This document shows, in pieces, positions 22,391-34,700 of a stretch of 64,000 bases of DNA. The DNA is taken from NCBI GenBank assembly GCA_016647705.1, contig CM028335.1, positions 37,764,712 through 37,828,711 on the forward strand, read 5' to 3'. A program made the position numbers and the translations under genes. The stretch is from Eucommia ulmoides (lineage: Eukaryota; Streptophyta; Magnoliopsida; Garryales; Eucommiaceae). Each line of letters begins with the position of its first letter. Positions within the stretch are counted from its first letter, which is position 1. The notes beneath the pieces are model-generated. The model saw only the letters and a program-made list of their open reading frames with translations. It ran no database searches and was not told the DNA's origin.

Positions 22391-22711
22391 ATTAGCTATA
22401 TGAAGCACCAGATCTCACCTATCATTCACGGTACATCCAATAGGTGCGTACTTTCTGAGCACAAAAGATTTTACTTGCGATGAAAGCCCCGTCAAAGGAA
22501 AAGCAGAAACGTATCCATTTCACAAAAAAAAAGGATTGATTGAAGTAGATCTCAATCGACCATAGCACTATCTAAAAAGGGAAAACGATACTAAATTGCT
22601 CACTCCTTGTTAATTTTTTATTTTAGGGACCATGCTTTAAACTTGACTCAAACGATCCAAAGCTGCACACTAGATTTTGAATTTTGGAACACAAATTGAT
22701 TACACAAATGC
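22391..22711. other. Unassigned spacer
   Basis: Mixed sequence after the gypsy LTR, no gene, no RNA gene recognised. Confidence 0.5.
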
Positions 22712-23312
22712 GTTTCTTTTTGGATTATTTATATATGTATGGATTTGTTCAAAACTATTATTGCTTGGAATAAAAATTTTAATACAAAAACATTAAGATT
22801 TGATGCCCAAATCGCTGATTGACCCCTTTAAGAAATTCTGTTTATATATTTTTACATGAAAATAAAAAAATTTCAAACCGGAGATTTATCTCATTTTTAT
22901 CAATCTTGACTAATCTATATATGCTTTCCCATATTTTAAGTGGTAAAGAATCCAAAATTTCAATCAAATTTGACACGAAGGTTTGTATAAAAATCAATTT
23001 CATTTAAAGACTTCAAAATATTATTTTTAATACATATCTCAAATGTCAAAATTGATTAAAAATTTGGATTCTTTACACCTTAAAATATTGAGAAATATAT
23101 ATAGATCAGTAAAAAAGAATAAAATATACGGTTGACTTCATTTTTAAAAAATTTCAGTTTTCGTGTAAAATAAGTTTTTTTTTTTTTTTTTTTTTTTTCT
23201 AAAAGGGGGTAAGTGATTTGGGTGTCAAATCTTAATATTTTTGTTAATCTCTAGATTTCAAGTTCTAGTATTTTTTTTAGACAAATCCATGCATATATAG
23301 ATTGTTCAAAAT
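22712..23312. mobile_element. Second, smaller foldback (about 600 bp)
   Basis: Inverted repeat with centre near 23.01 kb. TATATATGTATGGATTTGT (from about 22730) pairs with ACAAATCCATGCATATATA (23281-23299). ATTAAGATTTGATGCCCAAAT pairs with the complement at about 23220-23240, and GTAAAGAATCCAAA (22943) with TTTGGATTCTTTAC (about 23064-23077). Right arm carries a T run of about 26 bp. AT-rich, non-coding, MITE-like. No clear target duplication found. Confidence 0.7.
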
Positions 23313-24723
23313 ATAGTTTGTTATTATTAGTTTGAGGTAAAGTGTATATTTTTAAAGATACAAATGAATAAGTAATAGGGATAAATTGCACGACAATTTT
23401 TATTGTTCAATCACTCCCCCTCGCCCCCACCTACTAGTTGTGAATATCAAATCACAATTGAAGTTCAATAATCAAATTAATATTCACCATAAATTGGGTC
23501 AGTTACTAGCTAGACCTATTTGTTTTAGGTTATATTCCACTTCTTTTGTTTGACGTCAATTGATTTCTGTTTAGTTTAATTCACCGAACATATGATTTAA
23601 TTCCAAATTCGTTTCTTTATTTCTTTGAGTTTAGTTAACGTAAACATTGATATTGCTTAATTATTATTAGTTTTATTCTATGATTAATTAAGTATTTATT
23701 TTGAAATTTCAATAATTATCACTAATTTGATTTGCCCACTTAAATTAAAGTTCATCGGAAACATATCTAAAACTTTCCTTGGAGATCATCATTGTCAAAT
23801 CCCTTAATATTCGATAAGAGATCATACGAAGAGAGCATTTAAAAAAATACTAAAAACTTGCCACAACCAAATTTGAAAAATATCAAAAAGAATTTATAAG
23901 AAGAAAAAGATTTTCACAATAAAATAAAACATTTGAACTTAAACTAATTGCACTTAATTGAACATAAGATACTATTTTTGGACGGATATCTTGAGATGCC
24001 CAACACTTTCTCCTAGTGTAATCTTACCACCGAACTCTTTTAAATGAATCTTGGTTCGACCTTGTCTTTGGAGTCAAATTTAATTAGGCTTTTTAAATTG
24101 TTTTCCTAAAAAAATTCAGTGACCTAGGACATCAATTAAATTCAATACTAGGTAGCGACTTTTTATTTTTAAAATGGCCCAAGTACTTTTGAGAAAACTA
24201 GTACTTTTAAAAACTCATTTCTCTTTACGCTTTACCATTTCATATCCTTTTTAACTTGTAAAAAACGAGGCGCGCCAATAACAATTGTGAACGTATCATG
24301 GAAGAACCAATTTATGGAGGACGTTACATGGAAAATGAAGGATGAAATAAGAAAAACTTACTCACACTTGTTTACTAGCTGTTGTAAGATAAGTTTGGAG
24401 GACCGAACACTTTATAAGAGGTAGAGAGTATAATACCCTAGGTATTTCATCGCATTATATTTGAATTATAATGTGAACACATGATCATATATAATGATAC
24501 AAAACTTACAAATAAATTATTACAACAAAACATCTATTTTTGTTAAATTAATAATTTAATAATTACCTCTTTGGCACACAATTTAGAATAATTAATTTCA
24601 GGTTAAAAATAATTCGATTTTTTTGTATTTGTTCATACTAATATTTTGAAGACCACATACCATAATTTCAATAATTAAAGAATTAAGGGACTACAATCAG
24701 GCACATGTACAATAAATGGGACT
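23313..24723. other. AT-rich spacer without recognisable features
   Basis: Long AT-rich stretch, no ORF above background, no motif I can name. Confidence 0.5.
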
Positions 24724-24906
24724 TGTTGAGAAAAATTGAATAAAATAATCAATTGTATTATTTTTCTAATTGTACAATGAGACTACATATAGGAGTAATT
24801 AGAAATAAATAAGGAAATTAACTAATGACTAATAATAATTTTCCTAATCTACATATTGAATTTTCCCTATATATAAATAATAATAATAATATTGAATATT
24901 CCAACA
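24724..24906 (-). repeat. 3' LTR of the copia element
   Basis: TGTTGAGAAAAATTG to ATATTCCAACA on the plus strand. It matches 31964-32141, with a few small differences. Confidence 0.85.
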
Positions 24907-24920
24907 TTTTCCCTCAAGCT
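24907..24920 (-). promoter_or_regulatory. Polypurine tract of the copia element
   Basis: On the minus strand AGCTTGAGGGAAAA lies directly before the LTR start TGTTGGAATATTC. Confidence 0.8.
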
Positions 24921-27040
24921 GATATAAAGATATCTTCTATTATCAGCTTGCATACTAGATAGTCAAATCTCTTTTTTGGTAACCCTTTTATTAGAATATC
25001 TGCAATCTGTTCGGTAGTCGATACATATGGGATACATATTTGTTCACTATCGATTTTTTCCTTGATGAAATGCTTGTCTACTTCCACATGTTTTGTCCGA
25101 TCATATAGCACCAGATTGTGAGCAATTGGAATGGTTGATTTGTTATCACAGTAGACCTTCATAGTTGCTGAATTAGATATCTTCAACTCTTCTAGTAATC
25201 TGTTAATCTATAACACTTCACAATGCCGTGAGCCACTGATCTGTACTCCGCTTCTACACTACTTCTAGCTATGGCATTCTATTACTTGCTCCGCCATGTG
25301 ATGAGGTTCCCACCAATAAAGGTATAGTAACTGTAGGTCGATCTCATGTCCGTGATGCTCCCAACTTAGTTTGCATCAGTATAAACCTCTATAAGTTGGT
25401 GACCACGTTTCTTATACAAAATTCCCTTTCCAGGGGTACCCTTTAAGTACCTTAGGATTCTATGGGCAGTCTCGAAGTGTTCTTGTTCTAGTGAGTGCAT
25501 AAATTAGCTAACCGTACTTACGGAAAAGGCTATATCCGGACGGGTATGTGATAATTAGATTAACTGCCCCACGACTCTTTGATATTGTTCTTAGTTTATT
25601 ACAGCTTCAGGTTTGGCTGATTGTAGTTTCTCATTCGGTTCGCTTGGAGTTTCTGCAGCTTTGCACCCGAGTAACCCTGTTTCATTCAGTAGGTCGAGTA
25701 CATACTTTCTTTGACTCACAAATATGCGTCACTTTGATCTAGCAAATTCCACAAGAAAAAATGTCAACGGACCTAAGTCTTTGATTTCAAAATTATCAGC
25801 AAGTTTTCCTTTAAGTTTTCCCAACTCGTCACTATCACTTCCTGTTAAGATGATATCATCTACATAGATAATTAAAATGACAATCTTACCATCAATTGAG
25901 TGTCTATAGAATATAGTATGATCTACTTGGCTTTGTTGATAACCATAACCTTTTACAGTAGTTTCAAAGCATTCAAACCACGCTCTGAGACTATTTTGGG
26001 CCGTATAGTGACTTCTTTAGCTTGCACACCTTCTCTTGTCATATCCTTCTTTCAAAGCCTAGTGGTAAACTCATGAACACTTCTTCCTCCAAGTTTTCAT
26101 TTAGAAAGACATTTTTTCACATCTAATTGGTGTAGTGGCCAATCAAGATTCACTACTAGGGACAATAGAACTTGAATCGAGTTTATTTTAGCAACTGGAG
26201 TAAACATTTCTTGGTAGTCTATCTCATATGTCTGTGTGAACCCTTTAGCCATGAGCCTTGCTTTATACCGTTCTATGCTTTCATCAGCCTTACACTTGAC
26301 TGTGAATACCCATTTATACTCGATTATCTTTGTATCTTTTGGCGAATCAATTATTTCCCATGTACCACTTCTTTTAAGAGCATTCATCTCTTCCAAAACT
26401 GCTAGCTTCCAATCTGGATTACCTAGTGCTTCCTCAATGTTCCTTGGAATAAACAGATTAGTAATTTTAGAAGTAAAGGCTCTATAAGGTTTGAAAATTT
26501 TTGTGTAGGATACATATCTAGATATGGGGTGATTGGTACAGGTTCTGACTCCTTTCCTAGTGGCTATAGGAATATTGAGATCTGAAGGAATACTGGAATG
26601 AGAAGGTTCATTAGGAGCTGGTAAAGAGATAGGATTACCTGGGTGAGAGGGTTCATTGGGAGATGGCAAAGATATAGGATTACTTGAATCATTGTTTGGG
26701 GAGTCGGATTGACCTTCTGTTAGAACGGTATGTTGATTTGTATACTTCTTTGTACCTCTCCGAGTATAAGTATAAACTCGCAACTCAGTACGTGATCATG
26801 GTATTTCTTCATCTATTCGTGAGGGAAAAATGCTTTGTACTAGTAGGGATCCCTTTTTATTTTTTAATATTTTCATCACTTGTTTTTTACTGATTTGGAG
26901 TAAAAATTTATAAGACTGTGGTAGGGAGAGGATCATCAGTGATCCAAAATTTTTCATCCATTAGATTCTCCCCCTGAAGAGGATTTTTGTCAAAGAAAGA
27001 AACATTTTCCAAAAACGTGACATCTATACTAACATGATTT
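24914..27040 (-). pseudogene. Ty1-copia RT and RNase H
   Basis: High to low: linker rich in Ser/Pro/Asn with NEPSHPGNPISLP-type repeats (26.7-26.6 kb), RT start with WKLAVLEEMNALKRSGTWEI and EYKWVFTVKCKADESIERYK (26.4-26.25 kb), LMAKGFTQTYEIDYQEMFTP, then the polymerase box YVDD at 25856-25867 followed by IILTGSD. RNase H ends with YCDNKS, DRTKHVEVDKHFIKEK and QIADILIKGLPK (24.91-25.19 kb). The polymerase box is intact but stops and frameshifts between 25.2 and 26.1 kb disable the frame. The upstream end (DVTFLENVSFFDKNP, 27.04 kb) is separated from integrase by an inserted LTR. Confidence 0.9.
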
Positions 27041-27046
27041 ATTTTT

Positions 27047-29159
27047 TGTTGGCCCAGTGAGCCATCCAAGAGGGGGTGAATTGGGTAGATAACAAATTAT
27101 TGGAGAAAATACTTCAAAAATTCAAATAATTAATTTTATTCTTAAATTAATTATTATCTTTATATCACAGCAGAAATATAAAATCAACTAAGTGCACACT
27201 AAACAACAAAAATAAATAATGTAAAGATAGTAGCACACCAGAAATTTATATTGGTTTACCAAGCTACTCTTGGCTAATCCAGTCCCTGAGCTCCACGGAG
27301 AGTCGCATCCACTAAACTCAAGATCTCTTTAAAGGTAAGAAGCAAACCCTCACAAAGATTTTTTTCACAGGCTCGAAATCAACCTTTACAAATTCATTTT
27401 TTCATGCTCAAGAATAACATCTACTTTTTACATGCTCAAGAATAACCTATTTTTTTTTATACCTTAGGCTAAAGAATCAAAACCTCACAAACACTCCAAA
27501 TATCCTTATACCCGGTAAGGATTGAACCGTTACAAAATTACTCACAAATCAATTCAATCTAGGAAGAGTTACTACCTCAATCTCTTTATAGGAAGAGACA
27601 GAAATCAACTACACTTAGATTAAATACTCCCAATAATATTCAATCCGTCACTTAACTCACCAATTAAAAATTAACAAGTGATTTTTTTCACTCGGAGTTT
27701 TTACTACCCCAGATAAATTAGAACTCAATTAATATCTCAAAACTAGTAATAGAAAAGTGAGATATTCAAAATATAATTTTAAACAAAAAATGGATAGCAT
27801 GTAATTGAGCACGTAATCAGATTTATTCAAGAAATTATTTCAAAAATATTTTTCATTAAAAAAATTAGAATATAATTTCTAAAGATCAAATTCTAAATAT
27901 AATCAAGCAATACTAAATAGAAAGTAATTTAGAAAGATCTCATCCGAATTCCACCGAAAGAATAATAATAGCAATGTAACTTCAGATTCAGTAGTAGCAA
28001 CAATCTACAACAAATATTTCTCAAGAATAACTCTTAGAAAAGCTCTTATAATTCTCTCAATATGATTTTTCTTAGAAAAGCTCAGTATAATTCTCTTGAT
28101 CTTTCAATAATATGAAAAACACAAATCTATATAAAATGGAATAAAATAAGCTCTCTAACGGTTAGTTCTCACTTGTTATGACATTTAACTGTTCTTATAG
28201 ACCCTTTATATGATTAGGACTTCATCATAGTTCAAATTATTTAATTATAGCTTTTAAACAACTCAATTAAGTCCCCCCAAATATTTCTTAAACACAATTA
28301 AATAGGATAAAAAGAATTATATGTACCAAATTGAGAAATATTCAAATTTATTTAACCAAATCTATAGTGATATCATAATATATGCTTCATATCTCATATA
28401 ACATTAAATTCCTAATATATCTCGTGAATCCTAACCATAAAACGGCTAGTAACGACTATTTTTAAAATAAAATTCAGAATTCTACAATATCCTGAAACAG
28501 TCCCATAAGTCGACCAACCAAGATCATCTGTCGACCTAGGGATTTAGAGAATTCTATTTCTGGTCACAGGTTGACTGCCCGGTCGACTGCTCGGTCGACT
28601 TATTGATTCAGAGAGTTCACATTTAAGCTCCGGTCAACCTACCTGTCAACTTAGAGATTCAGAGACTTTTCCTTCTATACTCTAGTCGACTTACTTGTCG
28701 ACTTACTAATGCTGGAATCTCTTCTAAATTCGTTTTTAATTTATTCCCATCGACGTTTTCTCCCTTTTAACCGATTTCTTTTCTCGGTTAGCTTCACTAA
28801 ATACTTAAATTCAATTTTAATTAATTAACAATATTTCTTTTTCAATTTCACATAGGAGAAAATAATTCAACTAATTAGGATCCTATAAAAAACACACATA
28901 TTTATAAAAATCATTTAAAAAACTTTTTGTGTTGTGTGTGATCTTAATTAAGATATTAAGAGTTGAAATTTAACATGAATTGTTTTTCTTAGGTTCTTCA
29001 AATTCTTTAACATCTTAATCCTTCATCATCTTTGTCATCATCTTTTAGCATGCATTCATTACTTGTCATCATATCTTCATCATTGGAACTAATAAACTGA
29101 AACACTTAATCAAATTGTTAGTTCCACAAAAAACATCAACCTTTAATTGTCCATTAACA
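27047..29159 (-). mobile_element. SIRE-like solo LTR in the copia element
   Basis: Starts TGTTGGCCCAGTGAGCC and ends TGTCCATTAACA on the plus strand, the inverted counterpart of 51409-53848, but a 13-bp or so deletion has removed part of the terminal GGATCAACA block. No exact target duplication (TTTTT against CTTGT). The host copia reading frame resumes on the other side with about six codons missing between GYKC and KKINHVS. Contains several GGTCGACTT and GGTTGACT motifs (28.5-28.7 kb). Confidence 0.8.
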
Positions 29160-30480
29160 CTTGTACCCTTTTTGATTTGGTGCAAAACCGATGGAAACAC
29201 ATTTTTCTACTCTAGGATCAAGTTTAGATTGAAATTGACTAGGAATATGAACATAGAAGGTGCAACCAAATAATTTAAGAGATAGGTAAGTTAATATCCT
29301 AGAAGCTGGAAAATGTATTTTGAAATTATCAAATGGCGTGTGGTGTAGTTTAAAATACTTGTAGGCATGCGATTTATTAAATATACAACTCTTAAAAGAG
29401 CATCGCCCCACAAGTATTTTGGAATATGCATAGAAAACATGAGTGCACGTGCGACTTCTAGTAAGTGTTTATTTTTTCATTCAGCGATATCATTTTGTTG
29501 GGGCGTGTCACGACATATGGATTGATGTAGAATTTATTTTCAAAATTTTTTCTAAACATTCGTTGAAATATTCCGTTTCATTGTCTATGCAAAAAATGTT
29601 AGGTTTCATTTGAAATTGGTCTTCGAGCATAATGCAAAAATCTTTAAATAAAGTTTCTACATCAGATTTTGCACGCATCAAATATATCCAACACAAACGT
29701 ATGTATCATCAATAAATGTCACAAACAATATTTTTTCGGATAGTATTGTGATTTTTGAAGGACCCCATACATCGCTGTGAATTAAATAGAAAGGTTTGGA
29801 TACACGATATGGTTTTGAAATATAAGAAGTACGCTGACTTTTTGCAAACAAACAAATTTTACAACAAAAAAAAGAACATTCTTAAATAAAGTCGGAAACA
29901 AATGCTTAAGATATTGAAAATTTGGATGTCCTAGTCTAAGGTGCCTCCTAGTCTAAGGTGTCAAAGCATTATTTTATCACGAATAGACTTTGAACTCATA
30001 CCACTAGGGTTGTGAGTTGTTTTATTCCTTAAGGAGTTATCATCGAAGTAATAAAAGTCATCCACCAGTCTAGCACTGCCAATCATCTCCCCCGAGCTCT
30101 GGTCTTGAAATAAACATTGAGATTAAGAGAATATGATATGACAGTTAGAATCTCGCAATAGTATACTTACAAATAAGAGGTTACAAATAAGTTTATGAAC
30201 GTGAATGATCGTTTTTAGATTAATACTATCAGAGATTTTTATTTGGCCTTTTCCTGCAATGAGTGAGAAACTACCGTCTGTAATCCTAATTCTTTCGTTA
30301 CTAGAACACGATGAATAGGTATTAAAAAGGTGATAAAAACTTGTCATATAATCAGAAGCACCTAAATCGATAATCCAAGGTGCTGAGTTAAAGGAACAAG
30401 AAAAAGCTCTAGAGTTGCTACCTATTTGAGCTAAGGAAATATTAGGAGTACCAAATGATGGATTGGCAATCAGTAGTTTC
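29154..30480 (-). pseudogene. Ty1-copia protease and integrase
   Basis: Protease: WIID then LGASDYMT at about 30.37 kb, with the usual DSGA or DTGA now DLGA; then a 74-codon open stretch to 30123. Integrase: zinc-binding end CKICLFAKSQRTSY (29.86 kb), HSDVWGPS (29.78 kb), DNETEYFNE (29.58 kb), an E in NDIAE before a stop (29.5 kb), then HIPKYLWGDALL and ending KLDPRVEKCVSIGFAPNQKG. Frameshifts between all parts. Confidence 0.85.
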
Positions 30481-30489
30481 AGAAGTTGA

Positions 30490-31446
30490 TTAATCTTTGT
30501 TGAATGGAGTAGTTGTTACTTCATGCGAGGAAGGATAGAATCGGTTAGATTTTTCTCCCAACTTGTTGCTCTTCAAATATTTTGGTTTCCCATGGATTTT
30601 CCAGCATGTTTCTCGTGTATGACGAGGCTTTTTGCGGTAGTCGCACCATATACGAGGGCATTCATCTGCTCGGCGTTGAAATCTACTGGAGTTAGCAGTA
30701 GTAGCATCCAAAGCAAACTAGTCAATTGGAGTAGCTATAGGACCGATAATCTGCGACTTGTTGAGCATAACGTTCCGATGGGTCTCCTCATTTCAGACCT
30801 TCGAGAAAATCTCATTGATTGAGGGAAGAGGCTAACAAGCAATGATTCGTCCCCTAACTTCGTCAAGTTCTGGTTTCAGTCCTATAAGGAACTTTAAAAC
30901 ACGATCATCATCCACCAACTTCTTATAGTGGTTATAATCCTCGGTCGAATGCCATTCATGATCGTCGAACATATCCTGATCCTGCCATATTCTCTTCAAT
31001 GGATTGAAATACTTTGTGATATTATCTTCGCCTTGACGAACATCACAGAGTTTTAGAGTCAACTCATACTTTTGAGATTGATTTCCCAGGTCAGAATACA
31101 TCTAATTGACATTATCCTAAAGTTCTTTCGTCGTAGGGTAGCACATGTAGTTGGAGCTGATTTCTTCATCCATAGAGTTCACGAGCTATGTCATAACCAT
31201 GGAGTTTTTAGCATCCCAAGTTGTATGTAGTGGATTTATGATGGCGGGCTCCTTTGCATCATCGGTTAGATATCTCATCCGTCTTCTTCCACGGATATAC
31301 ATTTTTATCGATTGAGACCAACACAAGAAATTGATTCCATTCAGTCGAACAAAAGTGATCTGGATGGAGTGGGATTCGAAAGGGAGATTCTTTGGTTCGG
31401 TGAGTTGGCTGGACCTTAGGGTGGATTCCAAGGTAACATCGGACAT
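30490..31446 (-). pseudogene. Ty1-copia gag
   Basis: Starts at 31446 (MSDVTLESTL), with the copia gag N-terminal block FVRLNGINFLCWSQSI, continues with NITKYFNPLKRIWQDQD and FLIGLKPELDEVRGRI (30.83-31.1 kb) and ends with a damaged zinc knuckle at 30.6-30.68 kb: CDYRKKPRHTRETC, where the second Cys is now Arg. Split into three open pieces by frameshifts. Confidence 0.85.
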
Positions 31447-31599
31447 GGAATGCAGGGGAAATATTGTCAGAGGGTGAGAATCGTCAAGTTGACCTTCAAC
31501 AAGCTAATCTCGCGAGACAAGGGCCTAAACTACAATCGAACTAATCTCGGGAGACAGGACTTGAGCTACACTTGAATAAACCTCACGAGATCGATTTCG

Positions 31600-31945
31600 T
31601 CGACTGTTAGGGTTCCGGCAAGACTGTCAACGATTGTAAGGGACCAACGTGAAGTCGTCGTCGATAGCTATAGGGGACCGACGAGTGCTATCAACGGCTT
31701 GTAGAGGACCGATGAGGCTTCATTGTCGGTTATAGAGGGCCTCGAGTGTTTGTCGGTTGTAAAGGAAGCTCGTCGTCGGCTGTAGGAGAGCCTTCAGTCG
31801 TCGCCTGGCTGTAAGGAGCGCCGACGAAGCTTCGTAAGCTGTTGTAGGAGGCTGGCGAAGGTCGTCGACGACTGTAAAGAGCCGGCGAAGATCGTCGATG
31901 GCTTGTAAAGGGCCGGCGGCAGCTGCAAGGGAAATGGCTAACTAG
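31600..31945. repeat. GC-rich tandem repeats in the copia leader
   Basis: About nine imperfect units of 28-40 bp with core GTCGTCGGCTGTAAGG and a trailing CCGGCGAAG. Lies in the 5' untranslated leader between primer site and gag. Much richer in G and C than anything else nearby. Confidence 0.75.
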
Positions 31946-31950
31946 GGTTT

Positions 31951-31966
31951 AGTTTTAGCTCTGATG
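31951..31966 (-). promoter_or_regulatory. Primer-binding site of the copia element
   Basis: Minus-strand TGACATCAGAGCTAAA follows the 5' LTR; it matches the tRNA-iMet complement TGGTATCAGAGC at 10 of 12 positions. Confidence 0.7.
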
Positions 31967-32141
31967 TCAAATTGAATAAAATAATCAATTGTATTATTTT
32001 TCTAATTGTAAAATAAGACTACATATAGGAGTAATTAAAAATAAATAAGAAAATTAATTAATGACGAATAATAAATTTTTTAATCTACATATTTAATTTT
32101 CTCTATATACCAATAATAATAATATCGAATATTCCGAAACA
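31964..32141 (-). repeat. 5' LTR of the copia element
   Basis: About 178 bp, ends GAATATTCCGAAACA on the plus strand. Very similar to 24724-24906. Confidence 0.85.
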
Positions 32142-34379
32142 TCCTATCAAAATTTTGAAAAAAAATGCAAATTCTAGATTACAATAAACAATCAAAATTA
32201 AGAATCAAAATAGAATACAGTTTGAACAATCAAATCATCAAACAAATAGTGTGCATAATCGACATATAAAACACAAATAAGATTTCACATGATATTAAAG
32301 AACAATTAAAAAAAGAGTATTCTAAGAGAATATAGAAATAAATAAATAAAGTGAAATCAAGAAGCTAACACACAAAGACGTAACGAAGTAGGCGCAGTTT
32401 GAAGTCAATGGCAAGCAACGTAACTAGGCAACATAGTGCGTGAAAACAAATGAAATGTATATTCTTCACTTTTTTAATTTTTTAGTTATCTATTTTTATT
32501 TTTTTAACAACAAATATATTTCTTTCTAATAGTTTTTTTACTGAAAAAAAAAATTGAGAAAATAAATTTATAACTAATTTAGAGTCGAATTTCACATTTA
32601 GTGATAAAATATTTTGATGAGGTATTTTTATCTCTTACTAATAGTTATTGAGATTTGACGTAAAAATGATTTTTTTTCACCAATAAGACTTTTGTGAGAA
32701 ATTTGTTTTCATTATTAGAGTTCATCCCTTATTTAACTTTTCCAGTGGTACGGTATTTATTATTTGTTCCCAAAAAATTAATTAAACAAATAATAAAATA
32801 AAAAATATATTTATACTCTACTGTATAGCAAATTCCGAGGAATAAAATAGAAACATATACTTTTTTCCTATTTTTGTTTTTATATCCACTTCAAGTATTG
32901 TACAATGAAAAAATATATACAAAAAACATTAATCAGTCAATGTAAACCATCTTCTAATCTAATGAAAAAACAAAGTCACAAATCCAAACAACATAAACTA
33001 CAAGAAATCATTAGAACCATAGATTGAGCCTTTTCCCTTTCCATTTCAAAGATTAACTAAAACTCAATTGCTAAACCAAGAGAAAAAAATATATATATAT
33101 CTTCCACACTCAACAAAATTTATATAATAGTACATTTTAAAGACAGAAAACTGAGTCACATTCAATAGTACACTCTCTAAGACAGAAAACTGAGTCACAT
33201 TATGTAAGTCGTTGTCAAAACTTTTTTTTGGTAACTTAGTAAAGCCAACATTCATCTTGCTTTGGAGATAATAACTCAAATTTGATACAAGCTCAGAAGG
33301 GATAGTTAAAAAGTAAAAACTCATATAATTAAAATAAAACAAAAATTAAAAAAAAGTTCAAAAGTCTTGCAAGGTCAAGAAAGAACACGATTACGAAAAT
33401 TGACTAGATATAATAAATAAAAGCTCAATTAGGATAACACCTAATTTAGGAAATGGATGCAACAGCCGCTTCATTGTCCACTTTCGGTGCATCTTTCCCC
33501 CACCAAATATCAACAAGCATGAAGTTTGTGCCATTTAAAGGGAAGATGAATTGCCCCAGAAGAAAATGAAGAGAAAGTGAAGACATATATATATATGAAG
33601 GGAAAAAGTTAACTGCCGAAGAGATGCAATCTGAAGAGATGGCTTGAGCTGCATGCCTCATATATATACACATTGAGATACAGAAATAGAAACTGCTGCT
33701 TTGGAAAAGTTTAGATTGAATTATACTTGTCAACCCCAAAGTATGCACTAAATTTCGTTTCACACTCTAATATCTTGGCCCTCCTAGGAAGTATTTGGAA
33801 TACTGGACTTGGTTTTTGGCATTTCCGATGGAAAACAAGAAAGGGTTGAAAATTGAATAAGAAATATGAAAAAACAAACATCGGTAAAATTGAATTTGCA
33901 ATAAATTGTTGTGTGTCGGACCCGGAGAAACGTGTCTTAAAATGAGCTTAGGGTAGTTGGACGTAAAGAAAGAAAAGAGACAGGAACAGCAATTAATGTG
34001 ACGAAACAAGCCCCACCAAATCATATAATCTCAGTGCAGACTGCAGCGACATGCATGCATATGTCTCTTCTCAAATCTTTTGCCTTCTAATCTACGCAAA
34101 GCAACGCATATTTTTTATGCATGGGGACTCGGAGTTGTAATATATTTATGGCCAAACATCTTTTTAGATTTGTAATGTCCTTCAGTTACTTCTCATGACG
34201 GTAATGATATTTGTCCTCTTTCATATTCAGTATTCACACAAGCATCTTTTATTTATTATAATTATTATTTTCAAAATTAAAACGAAAAAAAAAGGCAAAG
34301 AATATATTTTGCAGATTTTTATTTTGAGGATTTTACTTTAATGCACTAAAATAGTGTTGTGTGTATGTACGTTAATAAT
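32142..34379. other. AT-rich sequence, no defensible gene
   Basis: No intact gene. A minus-strand ORF (33446-33763) ends in a stretch LVDIWWGKDAPKVDNEAAV, which looks more protein-like than its surroundings and could be a decayed or last exon, but I cannot name it. A 38-bp direct duplication is at 33127-33202. Confidence 0.4.
33127..33202. repeat. 38-bp direct duplication
   Basis: Two adjacent copies containing GACAGAAAACTGAGTCACAT. Confidence 0.9.
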
Positions 34380-34700
34380 GGGGAAAAAATTACCATACAG
34401 CCGACGGTTTACCTATATGGTATACAGCCCAATTCCACATGCAATCAGAATCATAGGTGTCCCATGCATGTGCCAAGTGGCACTATCTAAACCGTAGATG
34501 TTCCTTCCATGTCATTTTTTTTATGGGCAAAATTCTCCTAAAAATTTCATCCCATAAAAATACTATTTTATGGAATCCTGTAACAGTAATTTTTTTACAC
34601 ATGAGATGACCCAAAAAGTTATTTTTGGAATTTTGGGACCTCTAAAAAAGTTTTTTTTTTTTTTTTTGGTAAAAACCAATGTAATTTTGGGCTAGCAGGT
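34380..34700. mobile_element. Possible left end of a large Mutator-like element
   Basis: GGGGAAAAAATTACCATACA at 34380 is of the G-run, A-rich kind seen at plant MULE ends, and it opens the region leading into the 108-bp array. I found no matching inverted end beyond 63.1 kb, so this boundary is a suggestion only. Confidence 0.3.

Larger units (their letters stand above)
24724..32141 (-). mobile_element. Ty1-copia retrotransposon with short LTRs, dead
   Basis: Minus-strand element. LTRs of about 180 bp at 24724-24906 (3') and 31964-32141 (5') share AAATTGAATAAAATAATC and a run of matches to GAATATTCC. Primer site and purine tract are in the right places. Gag, protease, integrase, RT and RNase H follow in copia order. 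A SIRE-like LTR sits inside (27047-29159). Frames are broken throughout. Flanks GGACT and TCCTA do not match, so the target duplication is lost or one edge is wrong. Confidence 0.9.

Noticed and set aside
24719-32146. Target-site duplication for the copia element
   Set aside because: GGACT and TCCTA do not match.
33446-33763. Minus-strand 105-codon ORF with a protein-like C-terminus
   Set aside because: Could not be tied to any family; neighbouring frames show nothing. Noted in the spacer entry only.
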